DNA of 64,000 nucleotides from Pyropia yezoensis (Eukaryota > Rhodophyta > Bangiophyceae > Bangiales > Bangiaceae): contig CM020618.1 of NCBI GenBank assembly GCA_009829735.1, forward strand, positions 33,022,894 to 33,086,893, read 5' to 3'. The position numbers were made by a program, and so were the translations under genes. Position 1 is the first letter of the stretch. Each line of letters starts with the position of its first letter. The notes below the pieces were generated by a model. The model was not told where the DNA came from. It worked only from the letters and a program-made list of their open reading frames with translations, and searched no databases. Below, piece after piece: positions 51,898 to 63,841 of this stretch.

Positions 51898-54800
51898 TCA
51901 CGTTGAGGGAGGGCTGTTAGGGTCTATCTCGTTCCGGGCACAGTACGCCCGGACCTTCTCAGCAGGAAGGTCCTCCACATACTCCCACGTATCATCCTTG
52001 GCTTTGTAGCCAAACCAACGCACCCTCAACATGAGGCGGTCAGTATCCTCATCCCAGCCGTGGTCGATGAACTTGTCGAACACGTACTCCTGCGGGCCCT
52101 GTTTGGCTGCAGGCAGCGAGGGCAGGCGCCACGTTTTCAAAGCACGCGCCCAAGCTGGGTCGCCTGCAGGCGGTGGTGCAACTTTGACCACGTCCTGTCC
52201 GTTCACTGTGCGGACCCCATCGTCACTTTCGATGGTGAAGCGCCGCCCATCAGTACGAAGGACCTGGTACGGCCCCTTCGTCTGGAACACCAACTTACCC
52301 CCAGTTGGGGTGTGTGAGTGGACCAATACCCAGTCACCCTGCTCGGGGACATGCTTGGCGTTGCGCACCTTTTTGTCAAAGGTACGCTTGTAGCGCTTTT
52401 GTGCTTTGTCCATCTCAGCCCTGACTTTAGGGATGAGGTTTTCAAGCCTAGCAGCGAACTCCGCCTTACTCTCAGTAGGAGTGGGCGTACTGCCACCATC
52501 CTCCCTAGTTGGGAGCGGCCGCCGCACGGCAATAGACCGCACGCGACGGGGGGTCACAAAAGCGAGGGGTACTTCCCCGGTAGATGAGTGAACCTGCGAA
52601 TTGTAGGCAGTGGTCAGAATAGAAATGTATTGGTCCCACGTCTTCACGTGCTCACTCACATAATGGCGCAGCTGCCTAACAATAGTTTTGTTGAAGCGCT
52701 CCACCTGCCCATTAGTTTGTGGGTGGTAGGGGGTGGCATAGTTTGCCTTAACCCCCAACATATCCAGCACTCCTTGAAACAGTACAGACGCAAATTGCGG
52801 TCCATTGTCTGATAGTGTACTATCCGGAATGCCATACGCGGCAACCCAGTGATCTAGGAAGGCTGACACGACCGACATGGCCGTGATCTCTGCCAGTGGG
52901 ATCGCTCGCGTAAGTTTCGTGAAGCGGTCACAGATGACCAGGAGGTACTGGTTGCCCTCCTCGGTCACTGGCAGTGGCCCAAGGATGTCCATCGCCAACG
53001 CGGCGAAGGGCTCCTTGGCCGGGAACAATAGCATAGCCGTAGTAGGCCGCCGTTCCATCAGACGGTTCTGTGCACAACTTGTGCAGGCAGCCACTTAACT
53101 GTAGATGTCCACCACCATGGACGGCCAGTAGTACCTGGTCCTCAGGGTCTGGTACAGTTTACTAGACCCCAGGTGTCCACCCGTGGGAGCGTTATGCTCC
53201 CTCTCAAGGATACTGTCCTTGAGGGATGCGGGGACGACAAGTTGTTCGGTCCCCTGGAATACCCCCCTCCTCATGAGGAGGCCATCGTCTCCCAGGAAGA
53301 ACCGCGTCTCCGCCACTGTATCCAGGGTATCCCTCTGCGACTTGCAGAAGGGATCCTCGGCCTGGGCCTTCACTACTTCGTCCAGGGACAGGGGCAAGTA
53401 CTTCTTGTTCCCTGGCGCCTCGGGATTCAACGCCTGACCCGAGCGCGTGACTACCCCCACGATGGGGATGTCCTCATCGACTGGGGTGGTGTCCAGTCCC
53501 TCGGTAGGTACCCGAGAGAGGCCGTCGGCAAGGGCATGTTGCCTGCCAGGTCGGTACTCAATATCAAAGTTGAAGGGTGCAAGTCGCACCCTCCACCGGT
53601 TGAGACGAGTGTTCGTACAGTCCGTCTTGAAGATGAACTGCAACGCGCGGTGGTCACAGCGGATGAGGAACTTCTCACCCTCTAGGTAGTGACGAAATGA
53701 CGTCACCGCCCACACCACTGCGAGTCCTTCCAACTCGGTGACTCCGTAGTTCTTCTCGGCCGAGTTTAGCCCCTTGCTGAAGTATCCCACCGGCAAGTAC
53801 TCCTTGTCCGGCTGTTGCTGAAGCAACACACAACCAAGTTGGTCGTAGCTAGCGTCCACATCCAGGATGTAGTGGCCTCCCAACCTGGGAATAGCCAGGA
53901 TAGGGGGCTTCAGCAGAAGGTCCCGAAGAGTCTCAAAGGATTCCTGCTCCACCCGACTTGGGGGAGGCAGGTTCTTCGGTAGCGTTGAGCTCACTAACTC
54001 ATTCAACGGCTTCGCCACTTTGGCGAAGCCCTTAGTGAAACGTCGGTACACGTTACACATCCCGAGGAAGCTCCTCATCTGGGTCTGGGTCCGGGGGTAC
54101 TGAGCCTTGCGGATGGCCCTCAAGTTTTTCTCGTTGACACTGAGACGCCCCGGACGGACAACATGTCCCAAGTACTCCACCTCTTGAGTGAAGAGGTGGC
54201 ACTTACTCGCCTTCAGTGACACTCCGGCGTCAGCAAGTAGCTTGAACACCTGGCCAAGATGGCCAATGTGTTCCTCCGGACTTCGGGAGAACACAATGAT
54301 ATCGTCTAGGTACACGAGACAGATCTGCCACCGTACTCCGGCCAGAATCATGTCCATAGCGCGCTGGAAAGTTGCCGGCGCGTTACACAGGCCAAACGGT
54401 AGACGCTTGCACTGGTAGGTACCACAGTGACAGGTAAAGGTAGTTTTATGCCTGTCCTCCGGGGCAATGGGAATTTGCCAGTACCCCGCGTTACAGTCCA
54501 GGGTAGAGAACACGTTTGCCTCCCCCAGAGAGTCCAGACAGTCATCCATCCGAGGTAGGGGATAACTATCCTTCACCGTGCTCTCGTTGAGCTTACGGTA
54601 GTCGATACAGAACCGGGGGGTCCCATCAACTTTGGGGACGATCACCACCGGACTCGCCCACTCGGCGTTGCTGGCCTCGATCACATCGAGGGCCTCCATG
54701 CGAGCAACTTGCTCCTTAACGAGGGCCCTTGAACGGGGTCCTCCCCTATACGGTTGTTGGCGTATAGGGGGCGCACCGGGTTTCAACTCGATCCGGTGTT

Positions 54801-55881
54801 GGGTAGCTCTCATGAGTCCCAATTGACCATCCCACAACTTGTGATAGTGGTCCAAGAGGCGTTCAACTTGAACCCTCAACCTGGGTGGAACACCCTCCAT
54901 GTTTACCTGGGGCCGAGGAGAGGCGGCCGACTTGGCTTGATGCTTCTCCTTTCCGGACTTCGGGTCGCTACTTGCGCCCGCGCTGAGGGTGACCGCTGCT
55001 ACCGGTCCCTCGTGTTGGTCGATATAGCCGAACTTGGCCCCCGACTTGAAGAACTTGGGCGACGAGCTCAGGTTCATCACCTGGATCCTCCACGGGACTC
55101 CGGCTTTGGAGTCCATCGTGCCAAGGGCAACATGCACTTGGTGCTTGCGAGCAAGACGGGGGTTAGGGTGCACCAACCCGTTCCCCGCATAATCAGTTAC
55201 AACATCCACGTGCGCCACCGAGTTGGGGGGCAACATGACTTTACGGGCTAAACGCAGAGTAGCAGTAAACCCTTCCCTCACAGAACAAACAGGCTTCGAC
55301 TGTGAAACTGTCACAGGAGCCACAGACTTTCCCTTACCAAGGATGGGGATAGTCTCCCCATTCATCAACTTGACCCAGTACTCAGGGCCACAAATCAAAG
55401 GCACTTGTGTTACGACATAAGGGGTACCCAGAAGCAGGGGTACCGATATATTCTCAACTACACCATAGGTCACGTCGACCTCATGGGTCCCCAACCGAGT
55501 TGGTAGGGTCACGGCACCAACGATGGGAAGTACCCCACCATTGATATCGATCAGATGGTCAGCTTTAGACTTCCAGCGTTGGAGCCTCATCCCCTTTGGT
55601 AATAGCGACTTGCGTATCAAGGAGGCTCCTGACCCGGTATCAAGTACGATACGGGCACAACAGGCGCGGCCGGGGGCAAGTTGCACCCGTCCAGCCACCT
55701 GGAAGTTCTCACCCGTCAACACCGCGATGACCCGACGTGGGTTTACGTTCTTGGGAAGTCCCACCCGAGGTGGGCGGACTCCCTTAGGTCGCCGCAGTAT
55801 CCGACACGGTTGGTTCGTCCTCTTGGCCCACTTGGCCGAGGCTGCCGTTGTGAGCTTCGGACGACCAGCTCCAACGGTCAT
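51898..55881 (-). CDS. Pol polyprotein of copy C (one stop codon)
   Basis: 1,327 codons from ATG 55881, overlapping the gag stop. Domains in order: protease LDTGSGAS (Asp81); reverse transcriptase with FCIDYRKLNEST and YLDD (about 524-527); RNase H (DVDAS about 674, ALADGLSR); integrase zinc region (HNAPTGGHLG ... CTSC) and DD35E core (MDILGP about 962, SDNGPQF about 1022, QVERFNK about 1058); a GPY module (about 1201); and a C-terminal chromodomain (about 1262-1312, VRWFGYKAKDDTWEYVEDLP). The chromodomain marks it as a chromovirus and would steer integration to marked chromatin. TAA at 53095-53097 replaces the Trp codon TGG of copy B between the integrase zinc region halves. All catalytic residues are present. 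Confidence 0.95.
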
Positions 55882-57824
55882 TCGTTTCCCGCCGACTTGG
55901 CGTCCGAATCTGAGGGCGAAGGGGACGACGACGAGTCCGAGGACGACGTGTCCGCCCCCTCCGTCGAGGGTGTGGCGACCGCCACCACTGGTCGAGACCC
56001 ACCCTCGCGGCGTGAACGCACTTCGTTCGTAGCCGACTTCTTACTCGCATTCCTAACAAGCTGTTGGATGCGTTTACTCAACTTGGGGCAATCATATGCC
56101 CAGTGACCATCGGAGTTGCAGTTCCAACACCGATGATCAGTTCCCGGAGGGGTCTTCCCAACTGGGGAAGACGACGAGGTACCTTGGGAAGTTCCCACGG
56201 CGGCTACCACCCTCTCCTTGCGGATTCGGCGTGCCTCTCGCAACTCTCTGGCCTGGCGCGCCTCTTCCCGTTCCTTGGCCAACTCGGCCTGACGCTCCTG
56301 GCGTTGTTCCTCCCGCAACTTGCGGTAGGCCTCGCCTCTGCGGTAGGCGAACCTAGCCAACTCGGCCAGGGTCGCCCGGGCAGTGTTATGCTCCCGGGTC
56401 TCCATCCGGACTGACCAGTGGAGTCCTTCCACAAACCGACTCTTCACCACAGCTTGTGGATGAAGAAACCCACAAAGATTGTTGAGCTTACGGACCCGCT
56501 CCGCAAAGGACAACTCGTCCTCCGCCTCTTCCTGATGGGCTTGCGTAAACTCCTCGACTTGAGAAGCCAACGCCGCTTCATCAACCATGGCCCTCAACAA
56601 CCAGTTGACGAGCTCCAAATAGGACGTCACCTCCCCAGCGCCTCCACTTGAGGAGCTGGGCATGACGGACATAAGTTCTGTCCGCAGGTCTCCCTTCGTA
56701 AACTCCTGTAGCATGTAAAAAGCCATGCCTTCACTTATGGCATTGTCGTCACAGGCTTTTGTGAAACGACGTAGGAACTCAAAGACACGGAGGGGGGGAG
56801 TTCCATCCCACTCCGCTCTGTGCCCAAAAGAATGAAGTGCATTCTTCTTGGCACGGCCCATGGCTCGGGCCTGGTCAGGACCATACGCCACCGACTTGTT
56901 GTGGAGAGCGTAGGTCTCACAGTCAAAGATCCGCTGGTAGACCGGGTTGGCTACCTGAATCTTGGGCGGCACCTCACGTTGAGGGAACAGCCGCTGTGGC
57001 ACTGGGGTAAGTCCACCCTCAGTGCCTGTAGTCTGGTACGGCGAGCTTGGTGTAGCCGCCGGCGTTTCCGAGGGGAACTCCCCCGTGAAGGGCGTACGCC
57101 CCACCGCGTATGGTGTGGCTCCCTCGTTGGGAGTCACAGGTGTCGCCCCCAGTTCGGGGCGACCCGAGATAGGCGTGGGGAGGGATTCCCCCTGCGCCTG
57201 TGGGCTCGAAAGCCCCAATCCGGTCTGGACATTCAGGCCATCTGGCAAACTCGCTACAATCTGATTCAGAATAGTATTCGTCATCGTGACCACCAGGTCC
57301 GGCAAAGTCTGCCGCAACACATTGGTCGCCTCCCGACGGACAGTTTCCGCGAGGAGTGGATTGACGACTCCAGTTGAGTCTCGGTCCGCCTCCGGGAGTC
57401 CACCTGAGGGGTAACCACGTTCCTCAGGGGTCTCAACCGGGGGCATGGGCGCGAGCCCATCGCCGACCAACGGAGGTCCGCCGTCCTCCGAAAGCCTAGT
57501 TGGCGATGGCTCCATGCCAAAGTTGGCTCCAACCCGAGTGGAACTCGCGGGGACAGTCCTCACCCCTTGGGACGTTCCCGTTGAGTATACCACGCGGTGG
57601 CCAGACTTCGGCCCACCCACGTCAGAAGTGTCACCCGAGTGAACTCCCGACTGAGTCGGGGTGGCCTGTTGCCCGCCCGCACTTCCAGTCCTGCTGGCTT
57701 GAGGGACCTCTAGTCCCTCTGCGACCCCAGGTAAACCCACCTGTGTCTCACCAGTATTCAAAGGCACTGAAGTACGTGCGTCACCCGTGTACTCCCCGGA
57801 CGACGGGGGGTCCGAGCTAGCCAT
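55878..57824 (-). CDS. Gag of copy C, intact
   Basis: 648 residues from ATG 57824 (MASSDPPSSGE), same length and domains as copy B gag, with CCHC knuckle CWNCNSDGHWAYDC and an acidic Ser-rich end. It differs from B by a few substitutions, for example in the Pro/Thr region near 57010-57130. Stop overlaps the pol ATG. Confidence 0.94.
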   Translation of the reverse strand: MASSDPPSSGEYTGDARTSVPLNTGETQVGLPGVAEGLEVPQASRTGSAGGQQATPTQSGVHSGDTSDVGGPKSGHRVVYSTGTSQGVRTVPASSTRVGANFGMEPSPTRLSEDGGPPLVGDGLAPMPPVETPEERGYPSGGLPEADRDSTGVVNPLLAETVRREATNVLRQTLPDLVVTMTNTILNQIVASLPDGLNVQTGLGLSSPQAQGESLPTPISGRPELGATPVTPNEGATPYAVGRTPFTGEFPSETPAATPSSPYQTTGTEGGLTPVPQRLFPQREVPPKIQVANPVYQRIFDCETYALHNKSVAYGPDQARAMGRAKKNALHSFGHRAEWDGTPPLRVFEFLRRFTKACDDNAISEGMAFYMLQEFTKGDLRTELMSVMPSSSSGGAGEVTSYLELVNWLLRAMVDEAALASQVEEFTQAHQEEAEDELSFAERVRKLNNLCGFLHPQAVVKSRFVEGLHWSVRMETREHNTARATLAELARFAYRRGEAYRKLREEQRQERQAELAKEREEARQARELREARRIRKERVVAAVGTSQGTSSSSPVGKTPPGTDHRCWNCNSDGHWAYDCPKLSKRIQQLVRNASKKSATNEVRSRREGGSRPVVAVATPSTEGADTSSSDSSSSPSPSDSDAKSAGNE

Positions 57825-57921
57825 GTTGGCTAACGATCCGTATGACACGGTCCAAGTCCACCGTTCCTCTGAGACAGAGGGCCCCCTACACCCGGGTGCA
57901 CCCGGAGGTAAAGTTTACCTC

Positions 57922-57943
57922 TGTCCCCTGCTGCTCCACCAAA
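57922..57943 (-). promoter_or_regulatory. Candidate primer-binding site of copy C
   Basis: In element sense, two bases after the 5' LTR comes TGGTGGAGCAGCAGGGGACA, starting with the TGG that pairs with tRNA CCA. The tRNA was not identified. Confidence 0.55.
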
Positions 57944-58411
57944 TGTGGCAAAAACCACTCGCACACACAGTACCCAAGTTGGGGCGGTGTGCGAGGGCTG
58001 CCTCCCGTGTCGGGGGAACCGGAAGAAGTGCAAGTCGCACACACTCTATCCCTGTTGTGGGGCAATCCCCCCACGGACAAACAAGAAGATGGTGTGTGGT
58101 CCAACAGTTTCTTGGTCGGGACGGGGACGCAGGGCCAAGCCCCGCTGTCCCTCCCCTTATCCCCCCAGGGTCCACTCAGAATCTCGCCACTCAGAATCTC
58201 CCACCCCAGCACCTGCCCACCGGGCCACACGAAAATTCAAGACGATAAATGCAGAAAACCCTCAAATCCAAGTTGGATTTACTACTAAGCTAACTATCCC
58301 GAACTTAGGGAATATGGACCCAAATGCAGGGGGAGGAACGGATCAGGCTAGTGGCCTGCCGCCCCTTGCATGGCACGTGTTGCCCCCTACCTGGGGGTCA
58401 ATACTGCCACA
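57944..58411 (-). repeat. 5' LTR of copy C
   Basis: 468 bp, no difference from 49034-49501 found by eye. It should drive the gag-pol transcript. Confidence 0.96.
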
Positions 58412-58416
58412 GGGTT
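58412..58416 (+). repeat. Target site duplication of copy C, right
   Basis: GGGTT, partner of 49029-49033. Confidence 0.95.
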
Positions 58417-61400
58417 TACTGCTACCGTGCGGTTAGCCCGCAAAGTCACGTTGCCCCCCAACTCGGTGGCGCACGTTGACGTTGTAACTGATTTTTCGGG
58501 GAACGGGTTGGTGCACCCTAACCCCCGTCTTGCTCGCAAGCACCAAGTGCATGTTGCCCTTGGCACGATGGACTCCAAAGCCGGAGTCCCGTGGAGGATC
58601 CAGGTGATGAACCTGAGTCCGACGCCCAAGTACTTCAAGTCGGGAGCCAAGTTCGGCTATATCGACCAACATGAGGGACCGGTAGTAGCGGTCACCCTCA
58701 ACGCGGGCGCAAGTAGCGACCCAAAGTCCGGAAAGGAGAAGCATCAAGCCAAGTCGGCCGCCTCTCCTCGGCCCCATGTGAACATGGAGGGTGTTCCACC
58801 CAGGTTGAGGGTTCAAGTTGAACGCCTCTTGGACCAATATCACAAGTTGTGGGATGGTCAATTGGGACTCATGAGAGCCACCCAACACCGGATCGAGTTG
58901 AAGCCCGGTGCACCCCCTATACGCCAACAACCGTATAGGGGAGGACCCCGTTCAAGGGCCCTCATTAAGGAGCAAGTTGCTCGCATGGAGGCCCTCGATG
59001 TGATCGAGGCCAGCAACGCCGAGTGGGCGAGTCCGGTGGTTATCGTCCCCAAAGTTGATGGGACCCCCCGGTTTTGTATCGACTACCGTAAGCTCAACGA
59101 GAGCACGGTGAAGGACAGTTATCCCCTACCTAGGATGGATGACTGTCTGGACTCTCTGGGGGAGGCAAACGTGTTCTCTACCCTGGACTGTAACGCGGGG
59201 TACTGGTAAATTCCCATTGCCCCGGAGGACAGGCATAAAACTACCTTTACCTGTCACTGTGGTACCTACCAGTGCAAACGCCTACCGTTTGGTCTGTGTA
59301 ACGCGCCGGCAACTTTCCAGCGCGCTATGGACATGATTCTGGCCGGAGTACGGTGGCAGATCTGTCTTGCGTACCTAGACGATATCATTGTGATCTCCCG
59401 AAGTCCGGAGGAACACATTGGCCATCTTGGCCAGGTGATCAAGCTACTTGCTGACGCCGGTGTGTCTCTGAAGGCGAGTAAGTGCCACCTCTTTACTCAA
59501 GAGGTGGAGTACTTGGGACATGTTGTCCGTCCGGGGCGCCTCAGTGTCAACGAGAAGATCTTGAGGGCCATCCGTAATGCTCAGTACCCCCGGACCCAGA
59601 CCCAAATGAGGAGCTTCCTCGGGATGTGTAACGTGTACCGACGTTTCACCAAGGGCTTCGCCAAGGTGGCGAAGCCGTTGAATGAGCTAGTTAGCTCAAC
59701 GCTACCGAAGAACCTGCCTCCCCCAAGTCGGGTGGAGCAGGAATCCTTTGAGACTTTTCGGGACCTTCTGCTGAAGCCCCCCATCTTGGCTATTCCCAGG
59801 TTGGGAGGCCACTACATCCTGGATGTGGACGCTAGCTACGACCAACTTGGTTGTGTGTTGCTTCAGCAGCAGGCTGACAAGGAGTACTTGCCGGTGGGAT
59901 ACTTTAGTAAGGGGCTGAACTCGGCGGAGAAGAACTACGGAGTCACCGAGTTGGAAGGACTCGCAGTGGTGTGGGCGGTGACGTCACTTCGTCACTACCT
60001 GGAGGGTGAGAAGTTCCTCATCCGCTGTGACCACCGCGCGTTGCAGTTCATCTTTAAGACGGACTGTACGAACACTCGTCTCAACCGGTGGAGGGTGCGA
60101 CTGGCACCCTTCAACTTTGATATTGAGTACCGACCTGGCAGGCAACATGCCCTTGCCGACGGCCTTTCTCGGGTACCTACCGAGGGGCTGGACACTAACC
60201 CAGTCGATGAGGACATCCCCATCGTGGGGGTAGTCACGCGCTCGGGTCAGGCGTTGAACCCCGAGGCGCCAGGGAACAAGAAGTACTTGCCCCTGTCCCT
60301 GGACGAGGTGGTGAAGGCCCAGGCCGAGGATCCCTTCTGCAAGTCGCAGAGGGATATACTGGATACGGTGGTTGAGACGCGCTTCTTTCTGGGAGACGAT
60401 GGCCTCCTCATGAGGAGGGGGGTATTCCAGGGGACCGAACAACTTGTCGTCCCCGCATCCCTCAAGGACAGTATCCTTGAGAGGGAGCACAACGCTCCAA
60501 CGGGTGGACACCTGGGGTCTAGTAAACTGTACCAGACCCTGAGGACCAGGTACTACTGGCCGTCCATGGTGGTGGACATCTACAGTTGGGTGGCTGCCTG
60601 CACAAGTTGTGCACAGAATCGTCTGATGGAACGGCGGCCTACTACGGCTATGCTATTGTTCCCGGCCAAGGAGCCCTTCGCCGCGTTGGCGATGGACATC
60701 CTTGGGCCACTGCCCGTGACCGAGGAGGGCAACCAGTACCTCCTGGTCATCTGTGACCGCTTCACGAAACTTACGCGAGCGATCCCACTGGCAGAGATCA
60801 CGGCCATGTCGGTCGTGTCAGCCTTCCTAGATCACTGGGTTGCCGCGTATGGCATTCCGGATAGTACACTATCGGACAATGGACCGCAATTTGCGTCTGT
60901 ACTGTTTCAGGGAGTGCTGGATATGTTGGGGGTTAAGGCAAACTATGCCACCCCCTACCACCCACAAACTAATGGGCAGGTGGAGCGCTTCAACAAAACT
61001 ATTGTTAGGCAGCTGCGCCACTATGTGAGTGAGCACGTGAAGACGTGGGACCAATATATTTCTATCCTTACTACTGCCTACAATTCGCAGGTTCACTCAT
61101 CTACAGGGGAAGTACCCCTCGCTTTTGTGACCCCCCGTCGCGTGCGGTCTATTGCCGTGCGGCGGCCGCTCCCAACTAGGGAGGATGGTGGCAGTACGCC
61201 TACTCCTACTGAGAGTAAGGCGGAGTTCGCCGCTAGGCTTGAAAACCCCATCCCTTAAGTCAGGGCTGAGATGGACAAAGCACAAAAGCGCTACAAGCGT
61301 ACCTTTGACAAAAAGGTGCGCAATGCTAAACATGTCCCCGAGCAGGGTGACTGGGTGCTGGTACACTCGCACACCCCAACTGGGGGTAAGCTGGTATTCC

Positions 61401-61786
61401 AGACGAAGGGACCGTACCAGGTCCTTCGTACTGATGGGCGGCGCTTCACCATCGAAAGTGACGATGGGGTCCGCACAGTGAACGGACAGGACGTGGTCAA
61501 AGTTGCACCACCGCCTGCAGGCGACCCAGCTTGGGCACGTGCGTTGGAGTCGTGGCGCCTCCCCTCACTGCCTGCGGCCAAACAGGGCCCGCAGGAGTAC
61601 GTGTTCGATAAGTTCATCGACCACGGATGGGATGAAGACACTAACCGCCTCATGTTGAGGGTGCGTTGGTTTGGCTACAAAGCCAAGGACGATACATGGG
61701 AGTATGTGGAGGACCTTCCTGCTAAGAAGGTCCGGGCGTACTGTGCCCGGAATGAGATAGACCCTAACAGCCCCCCCTCAACGTGA
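58417..61786 (+). pseudogene. Pol of copy B, remainder with two stop codons
   Basis: Continues the pol frame from 49033 through reverse transcriptase (FCIDYRKLNEST, then YLDD about 59371), RNase H, integrase (SDNGPQF about 60875) and chromodomain (VRWFGYKAKDDTWEYVEDLP about 61663-61722). TAA at 59207-59209 replaces a Gln codon in the reverse transcriptase, and TAA at 61256-61258 replaces a Lys codon after the integrase core. Otherwise very close to copy C. Confidence 0.94.
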
Positions 61787-61897
61787 GGGAAGGCCGAGCA
61801 ACAGTGCCACGAGATTGCTTCAAGTCGAAGTGGTACGCAGAGTGGCTTTTAACTACAGCCCTAACCCTCACACTCTCACAACAAAGGCAGCTGCCAA

Positions 61898-63841
61898 CTA
61901 GGCACGCATGCTAGACTCTCCCACTCCACGGCCCTCGCCCTCACGTGGAGGCGAGCGGCGAGACCCACGCCGATAACGGTCTCTACTCGTTGGAAGGGGC
62001 GGCAGCTCCAAGTCGGAACCGTCGCGTCCCTCACGGTCGCGCAAGTGGCGCCGACCGTGGCCACTTTTCTGCCTGGTCTTGCGCGCAAGTTTGCGACGCA
62101 GACGCTGGACAGACTCCGTCTCCGACGGGGTAGAGGACTCCGAGACGGAGTAAGACAACTCGTCTTCCGACACGGAGGGAGAGCGCCGAGAGTGTCGGCG
62201 ACGACGGCGAGGAGGCGAGTATGCCCGGCTCGCGCGACGTTTGCCACGCCCAAGTGGGGCTGGCTGGGGCATAATAGCCCCAATACGAGCCAACTCGGCT
62301 GTCAAAAACTCCGCCACCGACTCGCAACTCGCGGTCGCTACTGCAGTACGAACGCGCTCCTCAAGTTGAGGAGTCTCGGAACTCTGTAGGGTTGCGGTCG
62401 ACGCGGCCAACCAGGAAATGGTGCGAACCAACGTGGTGATCATCATCTCTGAAGTTAGAGGCGTGGCTGGTAACACCAACTTGGGGTATACCGTCAGGAG
62501 GGTGGCCCCCAAGTTGGGGGACACCGGGGTGGAAGACTCCACGGCCACGCTGATCGGGATGTTCCCGTGAGGTTGGAAAGGAACCGGAGGAAGCGGAGGG
62601 GCCCGCCGAGGTGGCGGTACCCGGGTGTAACTGCGACCCCGACTTGGGGCTCCCGCAGTGGGTTGAGTCATGTGGTCATCATAGGACGGCACGGCCATAA
62701 CTATGGGCTTGTCCGGGGGTGGCGCAGTGTGGCGATCCACCCCCGGGGCATACGGGTAGTCCCCGATGCCCAACCCCTCTCGTAGGACCACACGGCCGTC
62801 GTGAAGTTCACGAGCGACCCACACGAACTGGCGAAGTGCGCCATCGTCCTTGGGCCCACGAGTGGGGCGGCGCAACTTGTGCTCAATGCTCTCCCACTCG
62901 ATAAACTTATGGAGCCGGAGCATCTCCTCAAGTAGAGTGAGTTGTCCTGATGAGCACCCCTCAGCAACTAGCTCAGGGGTGAGCTGCTCCAAACCCTGGA
63001 TGAGCCGGAGGGGGAGATGCCAGAGCATCCCCCGCCGCTGAACACAGGACACCCAGGTCGACATGACCTCGAGGAGCCACTGGGTGGCCAACATGGCCCA
63101 CACCAGGTGATCAGGGGCAGCCGTCAACATGACGGAGCCGAAGTGGTCAAGCAACCGGGGCAACAACGCCGGGAACCCGTAGGGGACCTCAACTTGAGGC
63201 CACCACTCGGGCTTCTTCGGATAGTACTGCTCCTTACTGGCAGCAGACTGTTGAGGAAACTCAAGTTGAGCCGAGGTCACCAAGTAGGGACCTCGCCGGA
63301 AGTCCTTCTCCATCCGCACATCAAAGTGATGAGTGTGTGGATCGGCCTCGTGGAGGTACGGTGGGCGAGTTGCCACAGCGTCCCACGTGAAGGTCGGCAA
63401 GTCGCCGGGACCCGGGATAGTTCCTCCGCGGTCCACCATGGCCTTGGCACGTTGGACGTCTTCAACCTCCTCGTCGTCCAGGAAGGCAAACTGGTCCGTC
63501 CTGAAGCCGGCCGGGAACCCGACCCTACGGGGATACTTCTCCCGTAGGCGGTCCCATACCCGGCCCATCGCCGCGCCAAGTCGGCCACAGCGAAGAACAG
63601 TCAACCCCTCCTCGTAAAGAGGCCAAGCGGGGTAAAACCACCGCCCCAAGGCCTCACGCGGGACAACTTGTCCCGCCTCCGGGGGAGATCCCGCCGTCAA
63701 CCCAAAGCCGGGTGACGCGGGAGTCCCGTCCCCCGGAGCGATCGCGGAGCCCCCGCCGGAAGTCTCGGCGGGCGCTGCACCGTATGAGGTGTTTTCCATA
63801 CGTCCATCGAAGGAGTCCGTCTCCACCCCCGGGGTCGCCAT
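61898..63841 (-). CDS. Antisense ORF of copy B, intact
   Basis: 647 residues from ATG 63841 (MATPGVETDS); an ATG four codons upstream also exists. Nearly identical to the ORF of copy C, with scattered substitutions and no stop or frameshift, although pol of the same copy B has two stops. Same Trp/Leu-rich middle and Arg/Ser-rich tail. Transcribed toward pol, tail to tail. Confidence 0.85.
   Translation of the reverse strand: MATPGVETDSFDGRMENTSYGAAPAETSGGGSAIAPGDGTPASPGFGLTAGSPPEAGQVVPREALGRWFYPAWPLYEEGLTVLRCGRLGAAMGRVWDRLREKYPRRVGFPAGFRTDQFAFLDDEEVEDVQRAKAMVDRGGTIPGPGDLPTFTWDAVATRPPYLHEADPHTHHFDVRMEKDFRRGPYLVTSAQLEFPQQSAASKEQYYPKKPEWWPQVEVPYGFPALLPRLLDHFGSVMLTAAPDHLVWAMLATQWLLEVMSTWVSCVQRRGMLWHLPLRLIQGLEQLTPELVAEGCSSGQLTLLEEMLRLHKFIEWESIEHKLRRPTRGPKDDGALRQFVWVARELHDGRVVLREGLGIGDYPYAPGVDRHTAPPPDKPIVMAVPSYDDHMTQPTAGAPSRGRSYTRVPPPRRAPPLPPVPFQPHGNIPISVAVESSTPVSPNLGATLLTVYPKLVLPATPLTSEMMITTLVRTISWLAASTATLQSSETPQLEERVRTAVATASCESVAEFLTAELARIGAIMPQPAPLGRGKRRASRAYSPPRRRRRHSRRSPSVSEDELSYSVSESSTPSETESVQRLRRKLARKTRQKSGHGRRHLRDREGRDGSDLELPPLPTSRDRYRRGSRRSPPREGEGRGVGESSMRA

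Larger units (their letters stand above)
49034..58411 (-). mobile_element. Complete Ty3/gypsy chromovirus copy C (innermost, youngest)
   Basis: 9,378 bp between GGGTT duplications, inserted backwards in pol of copy B. In its own sense: 5' LTR, primer site, gag, pol with protease, reverse transcriptase, RNase H, integrase and chromodomain, an ORF on the opposite strand, a polypurine tract, 3' LTR. Both LTRs are 468 bp, and I found no difference between them by eye, so the insertion is recent. The only clear defect seen is one stop codon in the integrase region. Confidence 0.95.
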
